Source: Paramoeba atlantica
Lineage: Eukaryota; Discosea
Reading direction: 5' to 3'
DNA length: 63,358 nucleotides
NCBI GenBank assembly: GCA_977017575.1
Contig: CDRNVI010000166.1
Location: 1 to 63,358 of the forward strand
Part shown: positions 9,186 through 18,870 of the stretch, one piece after another
How positions within the stretch are numbered: position 1 is the first letter of the stretch
How the letters are laid out: the number at the start of each line of letters is the position of its first letter
Translations under genes and position numbers: made by a program
Notes under the pieces: model-generated
Told to the model about the DNA's origin: nothing
The model's input: the letters and a program-made list of their open reading frames with translations, nothing else
Database searches by the model: none

Positions 9186-10116
9186 AACCCCTCCGCATCA
9201 AAAAGGCACCCACCCTTATTTTTTGCGCGAGGGGGCTAGGGGGGTTATCGCACCACTTTATCGTGCAAAATTTTGAGACCTGTTCGTTCCCGTTGTCTTT
9301 AGGTCATTTCGAAAACTAAAAAAGAGTTGGATTTTTTTTTAAAAAAATCACTTTTCATGTCAAGAAATACGTATCGACTTCCCAGGGGTGGTCTTACAGA
9401 AAGTGGAAAAGTGTTATTGCGCATGAGGCTTGGCCAAAGGGTTGCGATAAGGCAACTAGCCCGCGAGTTTAATGTCAATGTGAAACATATTCGAAAATAT
9501 TTGAAAAACAATTCGCCTGAAAATGTTTATACTCTGAGCCCTGAAGTAAAAAACAGAATAAAAAGACACCTTGTTGTTCTCCCACCCATCTCAATTACAT
9601 GTGTTTCGTACATTAAAACATTAAAAAAAGCACCATTCACCCCAAACTGTATTTTTCAGCAAGATGGGGCAACACCTTAGACTGCCAAGGAAACAAAAGC
9701 GTACCTTGAGGACGGCAACATGAAATTATTGAAAAATTGTCCGCTCAACTCCCACGATCTCTCACCAATAGAAAACGTGTGGAGCATGGTACAAAATCTT
9801 GTAGATGAATACAATCCTGCAACTAAAGAAGATCTCATAAAAAGCGTACGTAAAGCTTGGCGTAAATTGCCTCAAGAATATATTGATGATTCGGTTTTGA
9901 GCTTCGATGCTCGCCTCAAAGCTTGTGTGGCGAGTAACGGAGAAAAAGTGAGAAAATCGTAATCTCTACCTAAAATATAGGTATTGGTTTCTTTTTGTCT
10001 CATTTCTTCACGCGCAAAGTCTTTGTGTTGAGATCTGCAAAATGCAACAAAAATCACCCCAAACGGACAATTGGCTGAAAAGTTAAGGGCGGGTGCCTTA
10101 TTGGTGCGGAGGGGTT
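9186..10116 (+). mobile_element. Family A Tc1-like element A2, internally deleted
   Basis: The ends AACCCCTCCGCA...TGCGGAGGGGTT are flanked by TA at 9184-9185 and 10117-10118. Removing the element and one TA restores the 47-bp array exactly. The transposase gene (ATG at 9357) has lost the region containing the first catalytic Asp and has a stop after the second Asp motif. The Glu motif LSPIENVW remains at about 9765. Confidence 0.85.
9357..9962 (+). pseudogene. Remnant transposase of element A2
   Basis: The N-terminal HTH region (MSRNTYRLPRGGLTESGK, then LAREFNVNVKHIRKYL) is followed by a junction into ISITCVSYIKTLKKAPF and FQQDGATP. A stop is followed by the C-terminal part with LSPIENVWSMVQ. 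Roughly 100 residues of the core are missing compared with A1, including the first Asp. It cannot be active. Confidence 0.85.
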
Positions 10117-10449
10117 TATAAGATGACATTCATGGGTAGGATACCTAACTTATTCATGATACATATAAGATGACATTCATGGGTAAGATACCTAACTTAT
10201 TCATGATACATATAAGATGACATTCATGGGTAAGATACCTAACTTATTCATGATACATATAAGATGACATTCATGGGTAAGATACCTAACTTATTCATGA
10301 TACAAGATGCATGATATCTAAAAAATGAATGATATAAAGGTTAGCACTTCAAACTTCAAAAAAAACGAGCTTATCACTTCTCTTGAATTAGAACTCTTTT
10401 TCTCTTACGTACACTTTGTGCGGGAAACGTTCGCTTCTGCGAGGGAAAA

Positions 10450-11115
10450 CTAAAGGGAAGGAAAGCGCATCACGCGAGAGGAACGTGGCTTCAAAGGGGC
10501 TTCCCCAAGCGAAGGTTGAGGGAGCGAGGAAGGTTGAGTGCGCAAGTTGGGTGAAGAGATCACCGTAGAAGAAAGGGATTCCTCTGCTACATTTTCTTTA
10601 CCCTGGCCACTCTTCCGTTTGCGCCACAGAGTGCATGATCTGGAACGCTTTCCTGAAACAGAACGCCACACGTTCTCCACGAACTCCCCCACAGCTCCTT
10701 CATGAGGAGGGGCGTAGAGAGGGTTCTGTTCCAAGAAAGCTTCCAGATCACGCGTCGCCTCTGCAAGGAAGTAGACCCCTCGTGGCAGACAATCCAAGAG
10801 AAGGTGTCCTCGGCGCTCCACAAGGTGGAAGATGACACGCTGCAGCACTTGGGAGCTAACCTCCACGACACACACAGAGCGTGTGGCATGTAAGTAGCTG
10901 TCCATCGTGCGCGATCCGCGCCTCACGCATTCTTCCACCTTGGCTCCCAACTCCTCCTCAGTGACAACGAGCGCTGGGGGGGCGAAAGGAGTTTTGCGCT
11001 TCGTGAAGGTGCGCATAAGCGATGCGACAATGACGTCGTATACGTCATCATCCCTCGCAGATGTTACTTTCATACGTGAAGTGAAATCTTCGTTGCTCTC
11101 AACAGGGCTCATCAT
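10450..11115 (-). CDS. Unrecognised host-type gene, 221 aa
   Basis: An uninterrupted frame starts at ATG 11115 (a second ATG follows directly). The first 140 residues look like a globular alpha-rich domain. The last 70 are basic and Ser/Pro-rich (WRKRKSGQGKENV), suggesting a disordered tail and possible nuclear location. No known family is recognised. It lies between element A2 and element A3, within the 12-bp inverted pair at 8849/11402, so cargo of a larger element is possible. Codon use is more GC-rich than the surrounding transposons, which favours a host gene. Confidence 0.5.
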   Translation of the reverse strand: MMSPVESNEDFTSRMKVTSARDDDVYDVIVASLMRTFTKRKTPFAPPALVVTEEELGAKVEECVRRGSRTMDSYLHATRSVCVVEVSSQVLQRVIFHLVERRGHLLLDCLPRGVYFLAEATRDLEAFLEQNPLYAPPHEGAVGEFVENVWRSVSGKRSRSCTLWRKRKSGQGKENVAEESLSSTVISSPNLRTQPSSLPQPSLGEAPLKPRSSRVMRFPSL

Positions 11116-11457
11116 ATAAAAAGGAGGATAATGTAAAAGAATTATGCATGTATTGTGGAGGGTATATTAATTGTACATTTGATTTGTGTAATGCATACAC
11201 CGTTCGTATACAGCACCGCATACAGCGTACACCGTATTTTCACAGTAAGGCGGCTATGTACGGTAACAAACTAAAAAAACTACACTTTAAGCTACTTTGT
11301 ACGTGTACAACCCATTTTTTGGGTCTAAAATAGACCTCGTTCGACCTCAAATGCAAAGCGCGGGTTCGGTGCGGGTTCGGTGATGCACACCCGCAGCCCC
11401 TCATATATATATTATTATATATTCTTATAAATATATATATATATTTTATAATATATA
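11116..11457. other. Intergenic, AT-rich upstream region
   Basis: It contains two direct GCGGGTTCGG units at 11359-11381 and a long ATATAT tract up to the start of element A3. No reading frame is supported. Confidence 0.5.
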
Positions 11458-12784
11458 AACCCCTCGACACGAATAAAGCACCCCCCTTTATTTTTTGCGT
11501 GCGGGGACCCATGGGGGTTGCAGCACCACTTTATCGTCCAGAATTTTGAGATTTGCACGTTCCCGGGGTTTTTAGCTTCATTTAAAACTTTTAAAAAAAT
11601 CAGTTTCAGAAATATTTTTTTTCTAAAATTTCATGGTAAAATCCAAGTACCGTCCCCCAAAGGGGGGGATGACCCCTATAGGTAAGACATTATTGCGCCT
11701 GAGGTTCGAGGACGGTGTCCCAAAGAAGCAACTTGCACGAGAATTTAATATTTCTGTAAAATATGTGAGACAATATTTGAAAGCAAAAGAAACCAATAAA
11801 ACCAAAATATTTACACCGAAAAAAAATATCTTACGTCGCAGAAAAAAAATAGTAACCATTATTTCACCAAAAGACATTGCTGGAGTGCCGAAACACAGCA
11901 GCGCTAGATGCATTGCGGGGAGATTGAGTAAAAAGGGGGTACATGTCACAAAACGCACTGTTCAACGTGACTTAAAAGCAATGAAATATACTTATTCCCC
12001 ACGCCCGGTTACTATGGCGTTGACCGAACGTCAGAAGGCTAAAAGGGTTGAGTTTGCCTTAGCATGGAATGGGGATTCACGCATAATTGTATTTTCTGAT
12101 GAAAAAATCATTGATACTAATGATATGCGTAAAAAAATTTGGGTTGCCCCGGGCGAAAAGGCTGCTCCAAGGCAGAAAATGCGTTGAGCCCCAAAATGCC
12201 ATGTGTGGGGTGCCATTGGAGTTGGGTGGCGTTATCTAGCTATTCTTCCCAATGACAGCTCAATTACGAGCGAAACGTATATTAAAACCCTGCGTAAAAC
12301 TCCTTTCCCCCGTAATTTTATTTTTCAACATGATGGAGCAGGCGCACACACTGCAAAAATGACAAAGTCTTATCTTTTTGAATTAGAAATTCAGTATATC
12401 AAAAATTGGCCTGCCAACTCACCTGACCTCAATCCTATAAAAAATGTATGGGAAATGATACAGCAGCGAGTATGTGGAATGAACCCCTCCAGTACTACTT
12501 CGCTTATTAGGTGTGTAAAAAAAGCATTTAAAGAAATCCCCCGAAGGGAAATAAATAAAACTGTTTTAAGCTTTGATCGTCGACTAGAAGCCTGCGTAAA
12601 GTGCAAGGGAGAAAAAGTGAAAAAGTGGTAATCGTCTACTTATATTTTACCTTAGTCACCCCAGGACAATTTTACAAGGTGCGCAAAGTCTATTCACTGA
12701 GATCTGCAAAATGCCGCAAGAATTAGCTCAAACGGACTTACCATACAAATTTTAGAGGGGGGTGCTTTATTGTGTCGAGGGGTT
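11458..12784 (+). mobile_element. Family A Tc1-like element A3, full length but dead
   Basis: The ends AACCCCTCGACAC(G)AATAAAGCACCCCCC and their inverted copy are flanked by TA at 11456-11457 and 12785-12786. The length of 1327 bp is close to that of A1. The transposase gene spans 11633-12631. Confidence 0.85.
11633..12631 (+). pseudogene. Transposase of element A3 with a stop and a Glu-to-Lys change
   Basis: ATG at 11633 opens a frame homologous to A1 throughout. TGA at 12185-12187 stands where A1 has Trp (KVRW against KMR-stop). The core retains VFSDEKIID and FQHDGAGAHTA, but the catalytic Glu motif reads DLNPIKNVW, with Lys in place of Glu at the DD35E position. Either change would abolish activity, so the element would need a transposase supplied from elsewhere. 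Confidence 0.85.
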
Positions 12785-12786
12785 TA

Positions 12787-13099
12787 TATATATATACAGT
12801 CAGCAATGTATATACAGTCAGCAAAAAAACCGTTCGAATGTTTCGGTCTTTTTTTCTTTTGTATAGAGCTATTGATTAAATATCACCGTTGCGCTGGTAA
12901 TGTGTGCTAGTAGTGTAGGCATGAGTGTCACCTAATAGTACCCGTAGATAGTTCACCTCAGTTCGTTCTACCAAAGAAGTAAGAATAAATATAAAAACGT
13001 TTAGCATTCGAAAGGTTTTTTTGCTACCTATTATAGAGAAAATCTTGTCCCAAAAAATAGATGAAACGTAATCGCCCAAGAGAGATTATGCCCGTAAAA
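12787..13099. other. Non-coding spacer between elements A3 and C1
   Basis: ATACAGTCAGCAA occurs twice near 12797 and 12815. No coding region is supported. Part may be the 3' flank of the DD34E Tc1 element; no clear inverted end was identified. Confidence 0.4.
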
Positions 13100-14110
13100 T
13101 TAGTATTTAGTATTCCCCCCACGAGCCTTCAGCACTGCCTTCATACGGGCAGGCATACTGTCCACCTGGGCACGACATACTGAGGGTGGTATGTTCGCCC
13201 ATTCCATTTTTACCCTCTCCCACAACTCTCGGACCCCGCTTGGTGGATCATCGTGCGCTGCAAGGCGCCGCTTGAGTTCCCCCCAAACGTTTTCGATTGG
13301 ATTTAAGTCAGGGGACTGCGGGGGCCACCGCATGACTTCAAACCCGGTACCCCGGAGGTGCCGTTGCGCACAATGGCTTGTGTGCTTGGGGTCATTATCT
13401 TGTTGGAAGATGACCATTGGGGGGTCTAGACCCATAGTTTCGATGGAGGGGGCAAGATTCTCTTCAAGAATCTCGACGTACTGTGTGGCGTTCAGGTTCC
13501 CTTGAACTAGACGCACATGCCCCACACCGCTTCGGGACATGCACGCCCAAATCATGATGTGCCCCCCTCCGTACTTTACCGTGGGAATTACCCCTTTTTC
13601 ACCCAGTTCCTCCCCCGGGGTCCCCCATGTCCAAAGACTTCCCCCCGTTTCAAAGCGCGAGATCTTCGTCTCGTCCGACCATACAACTGGAGCCCAGTCG
13701 TGCACTGTCCAGTGCTCATGGGCCGTGGCAAAGTCCATCCGAAGCTTGCGATGGCGCTTGGACAGGTAGGGCTTGCGGACACGCTTTCTACCTTTGTGTC
13801 CGAAGCGGTGCATCGAAACTCGGATAGACTGAGGAACAACATCAGCAACGCCCTTGCGGCGCAGCTGAGATGATACCTCTCGCGCAGAATTTCCGGAGAA
13901 CACAAGTCGTCGCACACGGCGTGTGCACGGCTCGGAAAGCTTTCGAGGGCGTCCACCCTGCATCCTGAGAGTATCAGGCCTTTCTTTTTTTAATATCATA
14001 GAAATTGTTGAGATACTTAAATTTACTGTATCAGAGATGGACCTCATAGACACACCGCTGTCGTAGAGCTCTGCAATTTGGTTCTTTACGTAACGTGGTG
14101 TGGGCCTCAT
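13100..14110 (-). CDS. Tc1 transposase, DD34E, 336 aa, intact (element C1)
   Basis: The transposase is uninterrupted from ATG at 14110 to a stop at 13100. The N-terminal paired HTH domain includes VSMRSISDTVNLSISTISMI and a GRPRK hook. The core has VVWSDETKISRF, FQQDNDPKHTSHC and PQSPDLNPIENVWGEL, with 34 residues between the second Asp and Glu, the classical Tc1 arrangement. WTWGTPGEE is also as in Tc1. It is more GC-rich and clearly distinct from family A. The inverted ends were not identified, because a truncated second copy lies head-to-head 97 bp upstream. Confidence 0.9.
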   Translation of the reverse strand: MRPTPRYVKNQIAELYDSGVSMRSISDTVNLSISTISMILKKERPDTLRMQGGRPRKLSEPCTRRVRRLVFSGNSAREVSSQLRRKGVADVVPQSIRVSMHRFGHKGRKRVRKPYLSKRHRKLRMDFATAHEHWTVHDWAPVVWSDETKISRFETGGSLWTWGTPGEELGEKGVIPTVKYGGGHIMIWACMSRSGVGHVRLVQGNLNATQYVEILEENLAPSIETMGLDPPMVIFQQDNDPKHTSHCAQRHLRGTGFEVMRWPPQSPDLNPIENVWGELKRRLAAHDDPPSGVRELWERVKMEWANIPPSVCRAQVDSMPARMKAVLKARGGNTKY

Positions 14111-14489
14111 ATAGAGTGCAAAATGTAACTGTGTAAGATAAACAATGTAATAGTGTAAGATAAACTCTATAACCTAAAATTCTTCTTACCTAAAATTTTT
14201 ATTTTCTATGAGGCCCACACCACGTTACGTAAAGAAACAAATTGCAGAGCTCTACGACAGCGGTGTGTCTATGAGGTCCATCTCTGATACAGTAAATTTA
14301 AGTATCTCAACAATTTCTATGATATTAAAAAAAGAAAGGCCTGATACTCTCAGGATGCAGGGCGGACGCCCTCGAAAGCTTTCCGAGCCGTTCACACGCC
14401 GTGTGCGACGACTTGTGTTCTCCGGAAATTCTGCGCGAGAGGTATCATCTCAGCTGCGCCGCGAGGGCGTTGCTGATGTTGTTCCTCAG
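13829..14489. repeat. Long head-to-head inverted repeat of the Tc1 5' coding region
   Basis: Arms 13829-14110 and 14208-14489 are 282 bp each, gap-free, with four mismatches that I counted (about 98.6% identity). They are separated by 97 bp. Both arms begin at the transposase ATG. Confidence 0.9.
14208..14489 (+). pseudogene. Truncated inverted copy of the C1 Tc1 transposase
   Basis: It encodes the first ~94 residues (MRPTPRYVKKQIAELYD onward) and then passes abruptly into a fragment of a different transposon at about 14490. Only the DNA-binding half remains. It differs from the intact copy by about four bases. Confidence 0.85.
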
Positions 14490-14784
14490 AATCCCCGGGG
14501 GTTCATGTGATCTATCAGATAAGCTTTTACTGTTTTGCTTAGAGCGGGATCGCTTTTGCGGCATAATAGTTAATAGCTGAAAAACAAAAAAATATGGAAA
14601 AAACTGCAAAAATTGAAAAAGCTGCAACTTTTAGGGGGGTAAAAAACCTTTAAAAAATATCTTTTTCAAATTTGTTTTCTTTTAACTTGATAATAGCCCC
14701 AAAACATATCGAGTGCGCTATTATTTTCCAAAATTGCGCAAAAATTGCCAATTTTAGACCCCCCAGCATCTTTTCGCACCCCTG
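14490..14784 (-). mobile_element. 5' fragment of a family B Tc1-like element
   Basis: Read on the minus strand from 14784, the end CAGGGGTGCGAAAAG and a GGGGGGTCTAAAATTGG block are followed by the transposase start MPQKRSRSKQNSKSLSDRSH, shared with the copy at 31932. It stops at the junction with the truncated C1 copy, giving a tail-to-tail chimera. Confidence 0.7.
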
Positions 14785-14987
14785 TACGATGTGTCAACGG
14801 ACTGATTCAGAGTGTTGTGTGTTCTGCCACATACAGACATTATATTACACATCCAGACTTCTTTTTTTGCGCATTATTGTATTATGCCCCCCTGAACATC
14901 CCATCACGCGATTACCCATGCGCAGCACTGGAACATAAACGCCATTTACAGCGCTTAGGCGCTCAAAACCACATAATAGAAAGAAGA

Positions 14988-15004
14988 GCGCCGCGAAGCG
15001 GCGC
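14988..15004 (+). repeat. GCGAAGC hairpin plus T tract, locus 4
   Basis: GCGCCGCGAAGCGGCGC is a perfect 7-bp stem with GAA loop, followed by GG and twelve T. Confidence 0.8.
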
Positions 15005-15517
15005 GGTTTTTTTTTTTTGAGTGGAAAATTTTCACCCTCAACCTGAAACATACCAGGGTTCGCGGAAACTTTAAAACTTTAAATAAAGTACTTTATAGTA
15101 ACTTTATTTTTTAAAAAAAACTTTAGTTTACTTTATTTTTCCCTTTCACTTTTTAAGGAGGCTGACGGCTCTTTAGCACATTTACTTTTTGAACGTACAC
15201 ATCCAATGTACATAATCTTGTATTTATTGTCTCCTTCATCTTTCCTTTCCCTTTCCTATGGATAACTCATCCGAGGAAAGTTCTGCAAGGAATTTTTCAT
15301 TGAAATGAAGAGCGCTGAAGCCGACAAGCAAGTAGCAGAGTGTAAGTTGTGTCTTGAAGGTGGACGTAAACGCTTTTTGATCGCCAGAGGTCTGTGAGAC
15401 CGACTACATGGCTCCAGAAAAACACCTGCTCATCTAATAGCTTGGTAAGCGCTTTTAGAGTGCTTGGACAAGTCTTCTCCTAGGATTTCGCACTCTTCTT
15501 CTACACATTGAGTAATT

Positions 15518-15748
15518 TTATCTTCGTGTGTTCTTGCAAAAATGGTCAAATGCCTTACGATTTCTGGCTATATTAACGATGGATTTCATGTCAAACATAT
15601 CTGTATCTGAATCTTCTCCTTGATTTCTCTTTGTGTTAGAAATGCGCTTTGGTAGCTGTTCTGACGCTCTTTTTATCGCACTCGAGAGTCTATCCCACAT
15701 TACATGAACCATTACACTGTCTCTCGGTCTTTTGCTGCTCCCTTGCAT
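15518..15748 (-). CDS. Unrecognised ORF fragment, 76 aa
   Basis: A basic, helical sequence without recognised motifs. It directly follows another minus-strand frame (15781-16254), so both may be parts of one decayed gene. Confidence 0.2.
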   Translation of the reverse strand: MQGSSKRPRDSVMVHVMWDRLSSAIKRASEQLPKRISNTKRNQGEDSDTDMFDMKSIVNIARNRKAFDHFCKNTRR

Positions 15749-15780
15749 TGAGCTCGCAATGTTGTTAATAAACGTGTCCC

Positions 15781-16254
15781 TTATATTTTCATTGCGAAGA
15801 GATCCCCAGAAAGGTTTATTCGAATTAGATTCACAAGAGCAATTTTCAATGCTTCCTGGATGAGTGTATTTTTACGGCCTGGCACGCATTTCGACGATGA
15901 CCCGCGACATGTCTCCGCATTTCTGACGAAAACGAAGCACGCAGCACGAGCAGAAAAAGAGTTTAATAGCTCAAACGCTGCGGTCTCTCTCTCGTCGGAA
16001 ATCAAGCATCGATGCGCTGAGAATTTATACTTCTGAGACCTGATCAGAAAGGGGATTTCGGCGATCAAAGGACACAAATATGAAATTTCACGATGCTTCA
16101 ACACTAGTGCGAAACTTGCCCGAGACGCTGAACCATACATCGCATTTGACTGTCTGTCACATTCGCGTCCTCCATTGAGGCTTCCCCCCAACTTCCCCAC
16201 TCTTCTGGCCAGCTTCTTCGACGGGACGAGCCGCGCGATCGCGCCAGGGGGCAT
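15781..16254 (-). CDS. Unrecognised ORF, 157 aa from the first Met
   Basis: The frame is open up to 16317, but the first ATG is at 16254 (MPPGAIARLVPSKKL). It has a basic start and several Cys in the second half. No domain is recognised. It sits inside the possible element 15049-16620. Confidence 0.25.
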   Translation of the reverse strand: MPPGAIARLVPSKKLARRVGKLGGSLNGGRECDRQSNAMYGSASRASFALVLKHREISYLCPLIAEIPFLIRSQKYKFSAHRCLISDERETAAFELLNSFSARAACFVFVRNAETCRGSSSKCVPGRKNTLIQEALKIALVNLIRINLSGDLFAMKI

Positions 16255-16620
16255 GAAATATGTCAGAATAACAAAAGGTTGACGAGGGCTTTCTCCCCGA
16301 CCCCTTTTAGATAACAAGATAGATAGATTTTTCCAGCAAGGTAAAGCCGACGATGAAGAATCGGATCCCCACTTTTTAACAACAAACGCGTCTCCTGTAG
16401 AGCCATTACTGATACACCGTAACTCCTCATGGAGTTTTGTAGACTCCTACAGTCCAGAGTGTTGCCCCGACAGATTTTTGGACACGCCACCCGTCAGTAA
16501 AGTCCACTGTTCCACTAGGCAGCCGTATTCTGTCGCTTTTTTTGAAAAATGAAAAATAAAGTTTTTTAAAGTTTTATAGTAAAATAAAGTCAATAAAGTA
16601 CTACACCCCTGTTCCACTTT

Positions 16621-16943
16621 TTTGCCCGCAATTGATTGAGCGCACCAGATGAGCTTTTCGAATAATTTTTTCAGCAAAGTACGTAGATGATTCGCCAGAG
16701 CGTGTAAAAAATGCGTTTTTCACCCCTTGTTTCAGCTGTGGTGACTGAGAAAAAAAGGTTCGTTTTTTCCACGTTTTTCAGTAACAAATTGCATTTTTTT
16801 TTTGTTTTTTTAGGTTATTTTACCACAATTTATGTATACTTCTATCTTCCATTTCTCTTTTGAAATGTCCTGATTATTTATTCTATGAACAATACTGCGT
16901 TTTTAAGACTCCTTCGTTTTATTAATAATATTTCTTACTAGTA
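16621..16943. other. Non-coding upstream region
   Basis: It contains T-rich stretches and, immediately before the ATG at 16944, a pyrimidine-rich TTTCTTACTAG. No gene is supported. Confidence 0.4.
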
Positions 16944-18858
16944 ATGCACAATCGTCACCCAAGTTCTTTATCCCTTGAAGATTTAGTTCGCTCTGGCGAA
17001 TTGATCCAACTTCAGAGCGGGAGATATTTTTTATGCGACCGAGATCAGGATGCGTTGCCTACCTTGACCCCTCCACTATCAGATTCTTTCATCTCCTCAG
17101 AGCTTCATCTTTCTGTTTCCTCTTCTTCGGTACCACCTGATACTCCTGTCGAGGGTGATTTAACATTCTTCGTTTCACCTGTGGTTGCTTCTCCTCCTGT
17201 CGGAAATCCTCCAGACCTTCCTCTCTTAGCATCCGACTTTTCTGATACAGAAAGTGACGACGTATCTTGTACTTCCTCGATTGTTGAGGACAACTGGAGC
17301 GAAGAAAAGGGCGTCGAAGCGTATGCAGCTTCCCTAGGTCATATGAGGGAGGAAGGTGAATCTTTTGAATCATTCGTGACTAGGATGCAAAATTCGGAAC
17401 CCCCTATGGAGCAAACAGGGGAGCAAATGAACCTGATTGACCTCATTACGACTTCTCATGCAGCAGGAGTGGAAGTGAATCTTGTCGAGCACATCACGAC
17501 TTCACATGGCGTTTTGCCGACGGAAACGGAAGAAAAATTGAGAGCCGAGTTGAGAGACAGTCGAGACCTTTGTCGGGTTAAAGCCAAAGAATGTACCTCT
17601 CTGAGAAAGAAAATCACAGCGATGGAGAAAAAGCTCGTATCTTCTCAAAATGAACGAGCGGATATCGTGAAGATGATTAGTGAATTGCGTGAAAGGTGCA
17701 GCATCGCTGAAATTGAAAAAGACAAGGCTGTTCAGTTAAAAGAAGGAGTTACCCTGGAATGCGAGAAAAGAGCCGCTAAAGAAATTAAACTCCTAAATAT
17801 CTTGAGCTACCTCCAGCAACGACCCGTTGAAGAAGCACCTTCTTCTGATGAAGGGGATTCAGTTATACGGCGTGGGCGTCCCTTAAAGCGCAAGCGTGGA
17901 AGAAAACCGCGAGATACCGATTCTCTACCAATCCTAGTCCACGGAAAAGGGGCGCTCAATGAGGAAGACAAATTTGCCTTCAAAAAGATTCAATCAACGG
18001 GACGAGTGCAACGTTGGGAGTTGGGCTACATGTTTTCTTTGGAGCGCACGACATGTCGGCGGCTCTGGAATTCTCCTCTCAAAGTTTCCACCGGAGAGGA
18101 GCAGGGTGAAAGCAATTCCATTGTGAAATGGGAACACTACGATGCGGCTACTGACCTTTTGCCGCAAGCAATTTCTATGTACGGCTCGTACCGTACAATT
18201 ACAGATATTCAATGCGTGTACGTGAAGCTGACAAACTTCAAGATCGTCCCTTCTCGCAAGAAGGTAGGCCAATTATTATTGCACCATAAGTATCACTACG
18301 GACCGAAAGTTCATACTCTTTGTCTGAGTGTATCAAAGATGGAAGCCCGAGTTCGCTTTGCACAAGCAATGCTGCAAGAGCAGGACAATCGAGACCAAAA
18401 TTTTTTTTCGCGCCTAATTTTTTCTGACGAGGTTATGATACAGGCCGGTGACTCATCCAGAAAAAGGCTGGGCAACACCCGGATTCCCCAGTATCCAAAT
18501 CCCGCACGGACCATCCACCTCAAATAATGTTATGGGGCGCTATGGATGTCGACGGGAATTTCCTCCATCACTGGTGTGAATTCAAATCTTTTTACGACGA
18601 ATATACTCGAAACGGGGGTCAAGAAGAAATTCCTCCAAACAAAGGGCTCGGAACATTGTATTATCGAAGTTGCATTTTGCAAAAGACGTATCTTCCGTGG
18701 GAGAAGATAGGAAACAAAATTTTTATGGACGATAACGCGCCTGGCACAAGGCCATACTAACAATCGCCTGGTGGAAATCTCATCCCCGGGTTGAGGCTCT
18801 GCGGCTTTGTAAAGAGCGATCGGTACTTGAAGTCTCCTGCTTGTCGGAAGGAATGTTA
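16944..18858 (+). pseudogene. Transposase-like gene with large acidic/coiled-coil/AT-hook N-terminus, frameshifted
   Basis: ATG at 16944 opens a 527-residue frame. Residues 1-170 are acidic and Ser/Pro-rich. Residues 160-190 carry two related LI(T/D)TTSH-type segments. Residues 194-280 form a long charged coiled coil. Residues 309-323 are AT-hook-like (RRGRPLKRKRGRKPR). Residues 335-480 look like the DNA-binding part of a Tc1/mariner-type transposase. LIFSDEVMI at 491-499 supplies the first catalytic Asp. After a frame change near 18520 the text continues LWGAMDVDGN and FMDDNAPG (second Asp). A further frame change leaves a short tail without a recognisable Glu motif. Alternatives are a recently dead domesticated gene or a cargo-extended transposon. 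The fold call rests on these motifs only. Confidence 0.6.
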
Positions 18859-18870
18859 TAAACTGCACCG

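Larger units (their letters stand above)
9138..10303. repeat. 47-bp tandem repeat array (five units), split by element A2
   Basis: Units begin AGATGACATTCATGGG at 9141, 10121, 10168, 10215 and 10262, with exact 47-bp spacing after the insertion. They contain TAAGATACCTAACTTATTCA. The first unit is separated from the others by the Tc1-like element at 9186-10116. Confidence 0.9.
8849..11402. repeat. Pair of 12-bp inverted repeats next to ATATAT tracts, 2.55 kb apart
   Basis: GAGGGGCTGCGG at 8849-8860 is preceded by TATATATAT, and its complement at about 11391-11402 is followed by ATATATAT. Just inside both ends, GCGGGTTCGG(T/C)GCGGGTTCGG repeats occur (8868-8897 and 11359-11381), but in direct orientation. 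The interval holds the 47-bp array, element A2 and the 221-aa gene. It may be the boundary of a larger element or a chance pairing. Confidence 0.3.
15049..16620. mobile_element. Possible unrecognised element with TTTATT-rich inverted ends
   Basis: The left flank has an ACCAGGGTTCGCGG block followed by AAATAAAGTACTTTATAG. The right flank has the inverted TAAAGTACTACACCCCTGTTCC, and a related block occurs at 19467-19500. Between them are minus-strand frames and, on the plus strand near 15270-15390, a stretch reading FCKEFFIEMKSAEA then AECKLCLEGG that resembles a BED zinc finger. The limits are tentative. Confidence 0.25.

Noticed and set aside
9138-10303. CRISPR-like array
   Set aside because: The 47-bp units are contiguous with no unique spacers; the only interruption is a Tc1-like element.
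12160-12220. TGA read as Trp (alternative genetic code)
   Set aside because: Only the dead element A3 has TGA at the Trp position; A1 uses TGG there, and host genes such as 53455 and 44544 end in TGA.
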